In this document: piece after piece, positions 56,121 to 64,000 of the stretch
Position numbering within the stretch: position 1 is the stretch's first letter
Layout: each line of letters starts with the position of its first letter
DNA from: Micromonospora sp. WMMD1155
GTDB lineage: Bacteria > Actinomycetota > Actinomycetes > Mycobacteriales > Micromonosporaceae
Reading direction: 5' to 3'
Assembly: GCF_029581275.1 (NCBI RefSeq)
Contig: NZ_CP120742.1
Span: forward strand, 6,262,501-6,326,500
DNA: 64,000 nucleotides
Position numbers and translations under genes: made by a program
Notes under the pieces: generated by a model
Databases searched by the model: none
Seen by the model: only the letters and a program-made list of their open reading frames with translations
What the model was told of the DNA's origin: nothing

Positions 56121-56458
56121 GCCGCGCGCAGGCCGCGGTGGCGGCTCTCCCACGCCTGGCGTACGCCACGAGGCAGGTTGAGCAGCCGCCACACCCGCCG
56201 AAGGGTGCGCCCGTTGACGAGGACGCGCAGGTCATCGACGCGGGTGGTCTCGCGGAGCACGTTCTCGTACATCCACAGAAGCTGGTCAGGGTCGGCGAGG
56301 TCGAAGGTGCGCTCGGCGTTCCACATCAACCGCACCGGCAACTCGACCACGCCGCGAGTGGGACCGGCGAGCTCGGCGAGCGTCCTCGCCACCACGGCAG
56401 GACGACCGGGCCGGGCCAGGAAGGCCACGCCGGTCGCGGTGGGGGAGACGGCCTGCAT
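56117..56458 (-). CDS. Unknown 113-residue partner of the nucleotidyltransferase
   Basis: A small soluble protein (starts MQAVSPTATGVAFLARPG) with the central pattern LPVRLMWNAERTFDLADPDQ and a basic C-terminus. It does not resemble the AbiEi antitoxin winged helix. It is leaderless: no ribosome-binding site, but TACCCT (56465-56470 on the minus strand) lies six bases before the ATG. It overlaps the nucleotidyltransferase gene by four bases and is the likely partner or antitoxin. Confidence 0.65.
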   Translation of the reverse strand: MQAVSPTATGVAFLARPGRPAVVARTLAELAGPTRGVVELPVRLMWNAERTFDLADPDQLLWMYENVLRETTRVDDLRVLVNGRTLRRVWRLLNLPRGVRQAWESRHRGLRAA

Positions 56459-56650
56459 GGTGTCAGGGTAACGCCCACCGCAGCCGGTGTCGCTCAGGAC
56501 GATCCCTACGCGCCTCAGGGCTGGTCGGCGAAGCCCTCGTGGAGGCCTGATCGGCGCGGTCACCCGGGGTGCTTTCCGTGGGTCCGCAGCTGTCCGTGTC
56601 GCCCGTGCCGTCTGCCCGTGTGCCGTCGCCCGTACCGTCCGTGTCGCGCG

Positions 56651-56710
56651 TGCCGTCCGTGCCGTCCGTTGCCGTCCGTTGCCGTCCGTTGCCGTCCGTG
56701 CCGGCTGTCC
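56651..56710 (+). repeat. 10-bp minisatellite
   Basis: Repeats of GCCGTCCGTT or its 9-base variant, about six copies in a row, flanked by degenerate relatives (TGTCCGTGTCG and similar) from about 56590. Confidence 0.75.
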
Positions 56711-56955
56711 GTGCCGCGCTGAACGTGCGCCCCTGGCGTGCGTGGTTTCATGCCCGCGGGTGGTGTCCGCTTTTGGCAGCCCGCCGGGTTTGTCCTCGTC
56801 AGGCCGCCGGGAGGTGACCCGTCTATGCCTGACCCGTCTATGCCTGACCCGTATGCCGGGCCGCCGGATGGCGCCCTTGGTTCTGACGGTGCCCGTTGGC
56901 CTGCATCCAGCCGTCACGCGAGTCCGGTTTGTCAGCATCGGCCCCACCCGCGCGA

Positions 56956-57036
56956 CTTGATCGACTCGGTTTCGGTGAAGTCGCGGTATCAACCCCGCGC
57001 GGATACCGCGATTTCGGCGAAGTCGAGTGGATCATG
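56956..57036. repeat. 81-bp palindromic repeat, copy B
   Basis: Begins CTTGATCGACTCGG and ends GAGTGGATCATG. Left and right halves pair through GATCNACTCG, TTCG, AA-TCGCGGTATC. Same length as copy A at 48570-48650 and about 85 percent identical by direct counting. Confidence 0.85.
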
Positions 57037-57155
57037 CGTGAGGCGGGGTGTTCTGCCCGCAGGCGTGGGTGCCGTGGGGGCCGGGGCCGTGTCGGTCCGG
57101 TACGGTTTGTTCCGTTTGGGTGGTATGTGGGTGTGGTCGGCGGCACTCGTCGGTC

Positions 57156-57365
57156 GGAATGACGGCCGGGCCGGGGTCGTTACACACCCTGACGATGGCA
57201 GGACCACGGCCGGTCGGCTCGATGGTCCGCCCCCGGGAATGACCCCCGACCCCGGGTCGTTACACCTGGACCCCGGCCCGACCCGGCACCCCGTTCCACC
57301 GGGTGCTCACGGACTCGGCCGACCCCGGAATGACCCGGCCCGCCGGGTCGTTACACCCGGACCCC
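57156..57365 (+). repeat. Three spaced repeats upstream of the transglycosylase gene
   Basis: Three copies of a roughly 38-base unit begin with GGAATGAC at 57156, 57236 and 57327. Each contains GGGTCGTTACAC about 17 bases later. Within a unit GGAATGACC and GGTCGTTAC are roughly inverted, so each could form a hairpin or bind a dimer. They lie 130-340 bases before the gene. Confidence 0.75.
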
Positions 57366-57495
57366 GGCGCCACGAGCCCCCGCTCGTAGGCCGCCGATGA
57401 TCCCCCAAGACTTCCCCGTTTGTTGCAGCGCCGGACGAGGTGCTCGCACCCGCCGTACCCGGGTGGGTGTTCTGACCCCCGAAGGAGCTTCCCCC

Positions 57496-58059
57496 ATGAA
57501 CACGATCATGCGTAAGAGTGTGCTGTCCGTTGCTGGTCTGGCGTTCGCCGGTGGTGTGTTCGCCGGTCCGATCGCCGCCCACGCCAACCCCGTCGACGCC
57601 AAGCCCGCCACCGCTGTTGCGGTGCAGGCGGGTGCGCCGAAGCCGCAGGGTGAGCAGTCGCACATCGACCTGAACGGCGAGCAGACCGCGAACGTGAAGG
57701 CGATCATCGCTGCGACGAAGAAGGCGGGTCTGCCGGAGCGGGCTGCGGTGATCTCGATCGCGACGAGCCTGCAGGAGTCGAAGTTGGAGAACCTGGGCCA
57801 CCTCGGCGACGCCAACGACCACGACTCGCTGGGCCTGTTCCAGCAGCGCCCGTCCTCGGGTTGGGGTACGCCGGAGCAGATCACCGACCCCGCCTACTCC
57901 ACGACGGCGTTCCTGAAGGGTCTGAAGCAAGTTGACGGGTGGCAGGACATGCCGCTGACCGACGCCGCGCAGACCGTGCAGGTCTCCGCCTACCCGGACG
58001 CGTACGCCCAGTGGGAGCAGCAGGCCACCGACCTGGTCGCCCAGCACTGGAACAGCTGA
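57496..58059 (+). CDS. Secreted transglycosylase-like (lysozyme-fold) protein
   Basis: A 187-residue exported protein. The signal peptide covers about residues 1-31 (ending AAHANP), followed by an Ala/Pro-rich spacer. The catalytic-like domain has ATKKAGLPERAAVISIATSL, then QESKLENL with the likely catalytic Glu, DSLGLFQQRPSSGWG and the C-terminal AYAQWEQQATDLVAQHWNS. The pattern follows soluble lytic-transglycosylase-like proteins of actinobacteria. It should act on peptidoglycan. GAAGGAG precedes the ATG. Confidence 0.8.
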   Translation: MNTIMRKSVLSVAGLAFAGGVFAGPIAAHANPVDAKPATAVAVQAGAPKPQGEQSHIDLNGEQTANVKAIIAATKKAGLPERAAVISIATSLQESKLENLGHLGDANDHDSLGLFQQRPSSGWGTPEQITDPAYSTTAFLKGLKQVDGWQDMPLTDAAQTVQVSAYPDAYAQWEQQATDLVAQHWNS

Positions 58060-58080
58060 CCCCGCACCGAAACAGCTCGA

Positions 58081-58118
58081 CCGCTGGCCGGCACCCCACC
58101 CGGGGTGCCGGCCAGCGG
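58081..58118 (+). terminator. Transglycosylase gene terminator
   Basis: Perfect 17-base arms (CCGCTGGCCGGCACCCC and complement) with a 4-base loop. The same arms occur at 48838-48877. Confidence 0.88.
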
Positions 58119-58160
58119 CATATCCACCACCGCCACCACGGGTGGCAGCGCGTCCACACC

Positions 58161-58214
58161 GAGATCTTGGGCAGTTCCCGTTCCGCCCGCGGAACGGGAA
58201 CTGCCCAAGATCTC
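58161..58214. repeat. Perfect 54-bp palindrome
   Basis: 26-base arms (58161-58186 and 58189-58214) match without a mismatch around a 2-base centre. The ends read GAGATCTTGG and CCAAGATCTC. GTCCAC and GTGGAC extend the symmetry on both flanks. A separate terminator already closes the upstream gene, so this is an additional element. Confidence 0.92.
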
Positions 58215-58233
58215 GCGATTCGTGGACCGAATT

Positions 58234-58341
58234 GGGCCGCCCTCGGCCCCCGGGCCGCCCTCGGCCCCCGGGCCGCCCTCGGCCCCCGGGCCGCCCTCGG
58301 CCCCCGGGCCGCCCTCGGCCCCCGGGCCACCTTCGGCCCTC
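58234..58341 (+). repeat. 18-bp tandem repeat
   Basis: Five exact copies of GGGCCGCCCTCGGCCCCC start at 58234, 58252, 58270, 58288 and 58306, followed by a degenerate sixth. In one frame it would read Pro-Ser-Ala-Pro-Gly-Pro, but no gene is supported here. Confidence 0.9.
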
Positions 58342-58607
58342 GGCCCCGGCCCCAGCCCCTGCCTCCGCTCCGGCCGATGGCCCTGGCCTGGCCCGCGGCC
58401 CTGGCCTTCGTCCCCGGGCCGTCCGCCTGGCGGCTGGCCTGACGGTTCGGCGGTGGGTCGTGGCGGGGGGCGATGCCGGGAACAAGGTCGGGGTGGGGTT
58501 GGTTGTGGAGGGTGTCGGTGTGACTCAGTGTCCCCGGGCCTCACCTATATCGCCCTCGCGGAATACCGTTCGGCCGGAGCCGCGTCGTGCCACTCGCCGA
58601 GAGGCGA

Positions 58608-58675
58608 CCTGCACACCGACACCAGCGCCGCCCCCGGCCGACGAGGCCGGGGGCGGCGGTGTCTGCGCGTGCAGG
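58608..58675 (+). promoter_or_regulatory. Large hairpin upstream of fdhA
   Basis: A three-level stem: outer CCTGCAC/GTGCAGG, middle GACACC/GGTGTC, and inner GCCGCCCCCGGCC/GGCCGGGGGCGGC with a 5-base loop. It could be a terminator protecting fdhA from read-through or a structured leader. No known riboswitch was recognised. Confidence 0.65.
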
Positions 58676-58690
58676 GCGGGGCACGACTCG

Positions 58691-58718
58691 CGAACATGTC
58701 TCAACTGGCCTATGTTCG
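58691..58718. promoter_or_regulatory. Inverted repeat at the fdhA promoter
   Basis: CGAACAT (58691-58697) and ATGTTCG (58712-58718) are perfect 7-base arms 14 bases apart, 33 bases before the fdhA start. It is a candidate operator for an unknown regulator. Confidence 0.5.
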
Positions 58719-58751
58719 TGGGGCCGCTCGCGTGGGAGGGGGTGTCGGGGC

Positions 58752-61700
58752 ATGGGTCTGCGGACCTTCATCGAGGGTTGGCCGGTCTACCGGCAGCTCA
58801 CCGGCACCGATCCGCTCGGTCGGGGTGCGGCGGCCAAGTCCGCTGGATCTCGCGCGTTGACGGCCCGTACCGAGGACGCCGACAGTGTGGCCCGGTCGGT
58901 CTGCCCGTACTGCGCGGTGGGTTGTGGGCAACGGGTGTTCGTCAAGGACGGGCAGGTCAGTCAGATCGAGGGCGACCCGGACAGCCCGATCTCGCGGGGT
59001 CGGCTCTGCCCGAAGGGTTCGGCCAGTAAGAGTCTGGTGACCAGCCCACTACGGCAGACCAAGGTCCGCTACCGGCGTCCGTACTCGACGCAGTGGGAGG
59101 ATCTGGAGCTCGACACCGCGCTCGACATGATCGCCGACCGGATGCTCGCGGCCCGTGAGCAGACCTGGGAGGACGTCGACACGCAGGGCCGGCCGCTCAA
59201 CCGGACGCTGGGCATCTCCAGTCTGGGTGGGGCGACGCTGGACAACGAGGAGAACTACCTCATCAAGAAGTTGTTCACCGCGATGGGGGCGCTCCAGATC
59301 GAGAACCAGGCCCGTATTTGACACTCCGCCACCGTCCCCGGTCTGGGGGCCAGTTTCGGTCGTGGCGGTGCGACGGATTTCCAGCAGGACATCGCCAACG
59401 CTGACGTCATCGTCATCCAGGGTTCGAACATGGCCGAGGCGCACCCGGTGGGTTTCCAGTGGGTGATGGAGGCGAAGCGCCGGGGCGCGAAGGTGTTCCA
59501 CGTCGACCCACGGTTCACGCGGACCAGTGCGGTGGCCGACGCGTACCTGCCGATCCGGGCGGGCACCGACATCGCGTTGCTCGGTGGGGTGGTGCGCTAC
59601 ATCCTGGAGAACGAGTTGGACTTCCGGGAGTACGTGCTCTCGTACACGAATGCCGCCACGATCGTCAGCGAGCAGTTCAGCGACACCGAGGACGGTGACG
59701 GCTTCTTCTCCGGCTTCGACCCGGCGACCGGCACGTACGTGCAGGACAGCTGGCAGTACGAGGGGCATGAGGGCTCGTCGGGCAGTGGACACACTGCGAA
59801 GGAGCGGGACACCGCCGCCGGTCTGGAGCACGAGTCGCACGGCGCGGAGGTCGGCGGGCAGACCCAGCGGGACGAGACGTTGCAGCATCCGCGCTGCGTC
59901 TACCAGATCCTGAAGCGGCACTTCGCCCGCTACACGCCGGAGATGGTGGAGCGGGTCTGCGGGATCTCGCAGGAGCAGTTCCTGGAGTTGGCCCGGGCGT
60001 GGACGGCGAACTCGGGTCGGGACCGCACCGGCATGCTGATCTATTCGGTGGGGTGGACGCAGCACAGTGTGGGTGTGCAGTACATCCGCACGGGCGCGAT
60101 CATCCAGCTGTTGCTGGGCAACATGGGCCGCCCGGGTGGCGGGGTGATGGCCCTGCGCGGGCACGCCAGCATCCAGGGCTCCACCGACATCCCGACGTTG
60201 TTCAACCTGCTGCCGGGCTACCTGCCGATGCCGCACCACGCCGACCACCCGACCTTCGACGAGTGGGTGGACAGCATCCGGCACCCGGGGCAGAAGGGTT
60301 TCTGGGGCAACGCGCGGTCGTTCGCCGCCAGCCTGTTGAAGGCGTACTGGGGCGACGCGGCGACCCCGGAGAACGACTTCTGCTACGGCTACCTGCCCCG
60401 GTTGACCGGGGACCACGGCACCTACCAGCAGGTGCTCAACATGATCGACGGGAAGATCAAGGGCTACTTCCTGCTCGGTCAGAACCCGGCGGTCGGTTCG
60501 GCGCACGGTCGCGCGCAGCGGCTCGGGATGGCCAATCTGGACTGGTTGGTCGTCCGGGACCTGTTCATGATCGAGAGCGCCACGTTCTGGCAGAACGGCC
60601 CCGAGGTGGCCACCGGGGAACTCGTGCCGGAGGAGTGTCGTACCGAGGTGTTCTTCCTGCCGGCCGCGTCGCACGTGGAGAAGGAGGGCACGTTCACGCA
60701 GACGCAGCGGTTGTTGCAGTGGCGGGAGAAGGCCGTCGAGCCGCCGGGCGACGCCCGCTCCGAGCTGTGGTTCTTCTACCACCTCGGTCGCAAGCTGCGG
60801 GAGAAGCTGTCCGGCTCGCCGCTGCCACGGGACCGGGCGCTGCTCGACCTCACCTGGGACTACCCGACGCACGGTCCGCACGCGGAGCCGAGCGCCGAGG
60901 CGGTGCTGCGCGAGATCAACGGGTACGACGTGGCGACCGGCCGCCCACTGTCCGGTTTCGCCGAGGCCCGCCCGGACGGTTCCACGGCGATCGGCTGCTG
61001 GATCTACAGCGGGGTGTACGCGGACGGCGTCAACCAGGCGGCTCGGCGTAAGTCCCGGCACGAGCAGGACTGGGTGGCCGCCGAGTGGGGTTGGGCGTGG
61101 CCGGCGAACCGGCGCATCCTCTACAACCGCGCGTCGGCCGACCCGGACGGCAACCCGTGGAGTGAGCGCAAACGCTACGTGTGGTGGGACGCCGACAAGG
61201 GTGAGTGGACCGGCTACGACGTGCCGGACTTCGAGAAGACCAAACCGCCGTCGTACCGGCCGCCGCCCGGGGCGTCCGGGACGGAGGGCATCGCCGGTGA
61301 CGACCCGTTCGTCATGCAGGGCGACGGCAAGGGTTGGCTGTACGCGCCGAGTGGTGTCCTGGACGGCCCGCTGCCCACGCACTACGAGCCGGTCGAGTCG
61401 CCGGTGCGGAACCCGCTCTACCGGCAGCAGGCCAACCCGACCCGCAAGATGTACGCGCACCCGGTGAACTCGGTGAACCCGAGCCCGCCGCAGGAGCACA
61501 CCCAGGTGTTCCCGTACGTGTTCACGGTCAGCCGGCTCACCGAGCACCACACCGCCGGTGGGATGAGTCGGACCGTGTCGCCGCTGGCCGAGTTGCAGCC
61601 GGAGATGTTCGTCGAGGTGTCGCCGGCCCTGGCCGCCGAGGCCGGTCTGACGCATCTGGGTTGGGCGCACCTGGTCAGCGGTCGTGCGGTGATCGAGGCG

Positions 61701-62024
61701 AAGGTGCTGGTGACGGATCGGCTCACCCCGTTGCGGGTGGACGGGCGGATCATCCACCAGGTGTGGTTGCCGTACCACTTCGGTTTCGAGGGTCTGGTGA
61801 CCGGTGACTCGGCCAACGACCTGTTCGGCATCAGCCTGGATCCGAACGTCCTGATCCAGGAGAGCAAGGTCGGCACCTGTGATGTGCGGCCCGGCCGACG
61901 GCCGACCGGCTCGGCGTTGCTGGACCTGGTCGCCGACTACCAGCGGCGTGCCGGGATCACCCCGGGTGAGAATGCTCCGGCGGTCACCACCGACAGCGAG
62001 GGGGAGCGGCGCGGTGCTTCCTGA
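58752..62024 (+). CDS. fdhA: Selenocysteine-containing formate dehydrogenase, catalytic subunit
   Basis: A 1,090-codon molybdenum or tungsten bis-MGD enzyme that oxidises formate to CO2. The N-terminal 4Fe-4S site is VCPYCAVGCG...GRLCPKGSA. The frame stops at TGA (59319-59321) within NQARI-TGA-HSATV, exactly where FdhF/FdnG-type enzymes have catalytic selenocysteine, and the same frame then continues to 62024 with full homology (NADVIVIQGSNMAEAHPVGF, LLGNMGRPGGGVMALRGHA). A SECIS-like hairpin follows the TGA. No Tat signal is visible, so the subunit probably faces the cytoplasm. fdhB overlaps its end. Confidence 0.95.
59319..59362 (+). promoter_or_regulatory. UGA-selenocysteine codon and SECIS-like hairpin
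   Basis: After TGA there are 18 bases and then the apical loop GGTCT (59340-59344), flanked by CCCC and GGGG. In E. coli fdhF the GGUCU loop also lies 18 bases after the UGA. This loop is what SelB recognises. Confidence 0.88.
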
Positions 62025-62988
62025 CCCGAACAGCCTGTACGGTCCGCTGGACCCGGCCCCGGACGCGGGCTATGTGAATGCGCCGCCGCGGATGGGGTTC
62101 TTCACCGACACCAGCGTCTGCATCGGGTGCAAGGCGTGTGAGGTGGCCTGTAAGGAGTGGAACGGGGTGCCGGAGAGCGGGTTGGACCTGCTCGGCATGT
62201 CGTACGACAACACCGGCGCGTTGACGGCGAACTCCTGGCGGCACGTGGCGTTCGTCGAGCAGCCCCGCCCGGCCGGGCAGCACCCGCCGTCGGCGGACGT
62301 GCTCGGCGAGCCGGTGAACGCCGGCGGGCAGCGGTCGGTGGACGCGGGCTCAACACCGCAGTTCCTTGGGATGCCGGGTGCGCAGCCGCCGGGTCGGGGC
62401 ACCGGTGTCGAGGGTCGGACGGATTTCCGGTGGTTGATGATGTCCGACGTGTGCAAGCACTGCACTCATGCGGCGTGTCTGGACGTGTGTCCGACGGGGT
62501 CGTTGTTCCGGACGGAGTTCGGGACGGTGGTGGTGCAGGAGGACATCTGCAACGGGTGTGGGTACTGCATCTCGGCGTGTCCGTACGGGGTGATCGATCA
62601 GCGTAAGGGTGATGGTCGGGCGTGGAAGTGCACGTTGTGCTACGACCGGCTCGGTGCGGGGATGACTCCGGCGTGCGCGCAGGCGTGTCCGACGGAGTCG
62701 ATCCAGTACGGGCCGCTTGACGAGCTGCGGGAGCGGGCCGCCGCGCGGGTGGCGACGTTGCGGGGGCGGGGGGTGTCCGAGGCGCGGTTGTACGGGCACG
62801 ACCCGGACGACGGCGTCGGCGGCGACGGGGCGTTCTTCCTGCTGTTGGACGAGCCCGAGGTGTACGGGCTGCCACCCGACCCGGTCGTGACCACCCGCGA
62901 CCTGCCGAAGATGTGGAGACGCGCCGGCCTCGCGGCCCTCGCGATGGCGGCGGCCACCGTCGCCGCGTTCGTCGGAGGTTCCTCGTGA
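62014..62988 (+). CDS. fdhB: Formate dehydrogenase iron-sulfur subunit
   Basis: A 324-residue electron-transfer subunit with four 4Fe-4S cluster motifs: CIGCKACEVACKEW, CKHCTHAACLDVCPTGS, CNGCGYCISACPYG and CTLCYDRLGAGMTPACAQACP. An insertion of about 55 residues (Pro/Gly-rich, residues 75-130) separates the first and second motifs. The C-terminus ends in a hydrophobic helix (AGLAALAMAAATVAAFVGG) that can anchor it to the membrane subunit. The GTG at 62014 overlaps fdhA by 11 bases and has GAGGGGGAG upstream. Confidence 0.93.
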   Translation: MLPDPNSLYGPLDPAPDAGYVNAPPRMGFFTDTSVCIGCKACEVACKEWNGVPESGLDLLGMSYDNTGALTANSWRHVAFVEQPRPAGQHPPSADVLGEPVNAGGQRSVDAGSTPQFLGMPGAQPPGRGTGVEGRTDFRWLMMSDVCKHCTHAACLDVCPTGSLFRTEFGTVVVQEDICNGCGYCISACPYGVIDQRKGDGRAWKCTLCYDRLGAGMTPACAQACPTESIQYGPLDELRERAAARVATLRGRGVSEARLYGHDPDDGVGGDGAFFLLLDEPEVYGLPPDPVVTTRDLPKMWRRAGLAALAMAAATVAAFVGGSS

Positions 62989-64000
62989 GTCCGCAGCGCC
63001 CCGAGGTGGGTGACCTGTTCCGCCGCTTCCGCGACCGGCTGGCCGCCGAGGCTTCCGCCCGACCGGGCGTCTCGGCGCGGCCGGAGATCGGGGCCGACGG
63101 CGCGCCGACGGGAGCCGACGACCACCGTCCGCACGCGACGACCTCGCAGCACGCGACCACCCCGCCGCAGGAGATCGCCACGCGGCACCGGGCTGCCCGG
63201 CCGCAGGAGACCTCCACCGACCAGCCCGGTCGACGGGCGGGCCGCCGACGCGGCGGACGCGGCGGCGAGGAGGTACGGGTTCCGGAGGCCGAGTTCACGT
63301 CGTACTACGGTCGTCCGATCCTCAAGGGGCCGGTCTGGAAGTGGGACATCGCCGCGTACCTGTTCACCGGTGGCCTGGCGGCCGGCTCGTCGCTGCTCGC
63401 GGCCGGTGGGCAGCTCACCGGGCGGCCGGCGCTGCGTCGCGCCGGTCGGGTCACCGCGCTGGCCGCCGTCAGCGCCAGCGCCGTCTTCCTCGTCAAGGAC
63501 CTGGGCCGACCGGCCCGGTTCCACCACATGCTGCGGGTGGCCAAGCCGACCTCGCCGATGTCGATGGGCACCTGGATCCTGACCGCGTACGGGCCCGCCG
63601 CCGGTGTCGCCGCGGTCGCCGAGGCAGCCGGTGTGTTGCCGCGCCACGGCCTGCTCGGGCTGGCCGCGAAGGCGCTGCCGCCGGTCGGGCACGCCGCTGG
63701 GCTGCTCGCCGCGGGCACCGCGCCCGTGCTGGCCACGTACACCGGGGTGTTGCTGGCCGACACGGCGGTGCCGTCGTGGCACGAGGCGTACCCCGAACTG
63801 CCGGTCATCTTCGCGGGCAGCGCGTTGGCCAGCGGCGCCGCCGTGGGTCTGCTCGCCGCGCCGCCGGCCCAGACCGGGCCGGCGGCGCGGATGGCGGTGG
63901 CCGGAGCGGCCCTGGAGCTGTACGGCGCGCACCGGGTGGAGACGCGTCTCGGTCTGCTCAGCGAGCCCTACCGCCTGGGCCGCCCCGGTCGGCTGCTGCG
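62985..64000 (+). CDS. NrfD-type membrane subunit of formate dehydrogenase, 3' end outside window
   Basis: GTG at 62985 overlaps the fdhB stop (GTGA), and the frame stays open to the end of the window (338 codons). The first 100 residues are polar and Arg/Pro/Thr-rich, an unusual extension. From VPEAEFTSYYGRPILKGPVWKWDIAAYLF the sequence follows NrfD/PsrC proteins, with at least five membrane helices visible (GGLAAGSSLLAAGG, FLVKDLGRPARFHHMLRVAKP, SPMSMGTWILTAYGPAAG). It should anchor the complex and pass electrons to menaquinone. Confidence 0.88.
   Translation, partial: MSPQRPEVGDLFRRFRDRLAAEASARPGVSARPEIGADGAPTGADDHRPHATTSQHATTPPQEIATRHRAARPQETSTDQPGRRAGRRRGGRGGEEVRVPEAEFTSYYGRPILKGPVWKWDIAAYLFTGGLAAGSSLLAAGGQLTGRPALRRAGRVTALAAVSASAVFLVKDLGRPARFHHMLRVAKPTSPMSMGTWILTAYGPAAGVAAVAEAAGVLPRHGLLGLAAKALPPVGHAAGLLAAGTAPVLATYTGVLLADTAVPSWHEAYPELPVIFAGSALASGAAVGLLAAPPAQTGPAARMAVAGAALELYGAHRVETRLGLLSEPYRLGRPGRLL

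Larger units (their letters stand above)
56459..57495. other. One-kilobase gene-free region rich in repeats
   Basis: No supported gene. In order it holds the leaderless promoter of the minus-strand pair, a 10-bp minisatellite (56651-56710), the 81-bp palindromic repeat copy B, three GGTCGTTACAC-type repeats and the leader of the transglycosylase gene. Confidence 0.6.
58060..58751. other. Gene-free region between transglycosylase and fdhA
   Basis: About 690 bases with no supported gene. It holds the terminator, a perfect 54-base palindrome, an 18-bp tandem repeat, a large hairpin (58608-58675) and a short inverted repeat (58691-58718) just before fdhA. Confidence 0.6.

Noticed and set aside
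55118..56471. Long plus-strand open frames across the 53-bp repeat
   Set aside because: They arise from GC bias and lie antisense to the nucleotidyltransferase gene. The 53-base period shifts frame in each copy, so no repeated protein is encoded.
56738..57400. A 220-residue plus-strand gene in the repeat region
   Set aside because: It crosses the palindromic repeat and the three spaced repeats, has no recognisable domain and has no ribosome-binding site.
57366..57495. A ydaO-type (c-di-AMP) riboswitch before the transglycosylase gene
   Set aside because: Such riboswitches often precede wall hydrolase genes in actinobacteria, but I could not find the conserved sequence blocks here.
58560..58680. 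A tRNA-Sec (selC) gene next to fdhA
   Set aside because: The hairpin-rich stretch does not show a UCA anticodon arm or the TTCGA-type T loop expected for tRNA-Sec.
58587..59430. fdhA as two separate genes or a frameshifted pseudogene
   Set aside because: The frame is identical on both sides of one TGA. The TGA is at the known selenocysteine position and is followed by a SECIS-like hairpin, so it is read through.

Overview
The window is very GC-rich actinobacterial chromosome, most likely from Micromonospora or a close relative in the Micromonosporaceae. Support comes from the Lsr2 nucleoid protein, an ergothioneine operon, a lon gene with an HspR (HAIR) operator, paired Asp23/AmaP envelope-stress genes, many GTG/TTG starts and leaderless promoters, and the intergenic palindromes. 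I saw no rRNA, tRNA, CRISPR array, transposase, integrase or phage gene; most of the window looks like core chromosome.

Layout. 1-8.9 kb: end of a TerC-like membrane protein, a metal-receptor-like protein, an Asp23/DUF6286/AmaP envelope-stress pair, a DUF2726 protein, a secreted coiled-coil protein, lsr2, a divergent response regulator/soluble histidine kinase pair, and a manganese catalase. 8.9-24 kb: lon under a HAIR operator, a DoxX protein, a DEAD-box helicase, a DesKR-like two-component pair, LtrA, a 2'-5' RNA ligase-like protein, a truncated ArsR, a two-gene cassette (M15-like metallopeptidase plus AsnB-type amidotransferase), an ArsB/NhaD-type permease and a secreted LVIVD-repeat protein. 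24-34.4 kb: a DUF305 protein behind a CRP-type palindrome, a kinase/regulator pair followed by an FtsX-type permease with no adjacent ATPase, a nucleotide-sugar dehydrogenase, a membrane Ser/Thr kinase, and an ECF sigma factor with a likely membrane partner.

34.5-42.2 kb: the ergothioneine operon egtA-egtB-egtC-egtD. Its egtA/egtB junction carries a 60-bp tandem repeat that multiplies ribosome-binding and start sites. It is followed by a TMEM165/GDT1-type transporter behind a yybP-ykoY manganese riboswitch, a small DUF1622 membrane operon and nhaA. 42.4-48.5 kb: a cell-surface polysaccharide block (Wzz/BY-kinase, an antisense-overlapping tyrosine phosphatase, a GT4 glycosyltransferase, DUF4012, and an LPxTG-type surface protein).

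48.5-58.7 kb is the most restless stretch. It holds a decayed paralogue of a transglycosylase-like gene that is intact 9 kb away, two copies of an 81-bp palindromic repeat, several tandem repeats, an AbiEii-type nucleotidyltransferase pair, and a perfect 54-bp palindrome. Ordinary genes lie between them: an MFS transporter, a geranylgeranyl-reductase-like flavoprotein, a Tat-exported 5'-nucleotidase and an SDR. 58.7-64 kb: a membrane formate dehydrogenase operon (fdhA, fdhB and the start of an NrfD-type subunit). fdhA is a selenoprotein read through an in-frame TGA, with a SECIS-like hairpin directly downstream.
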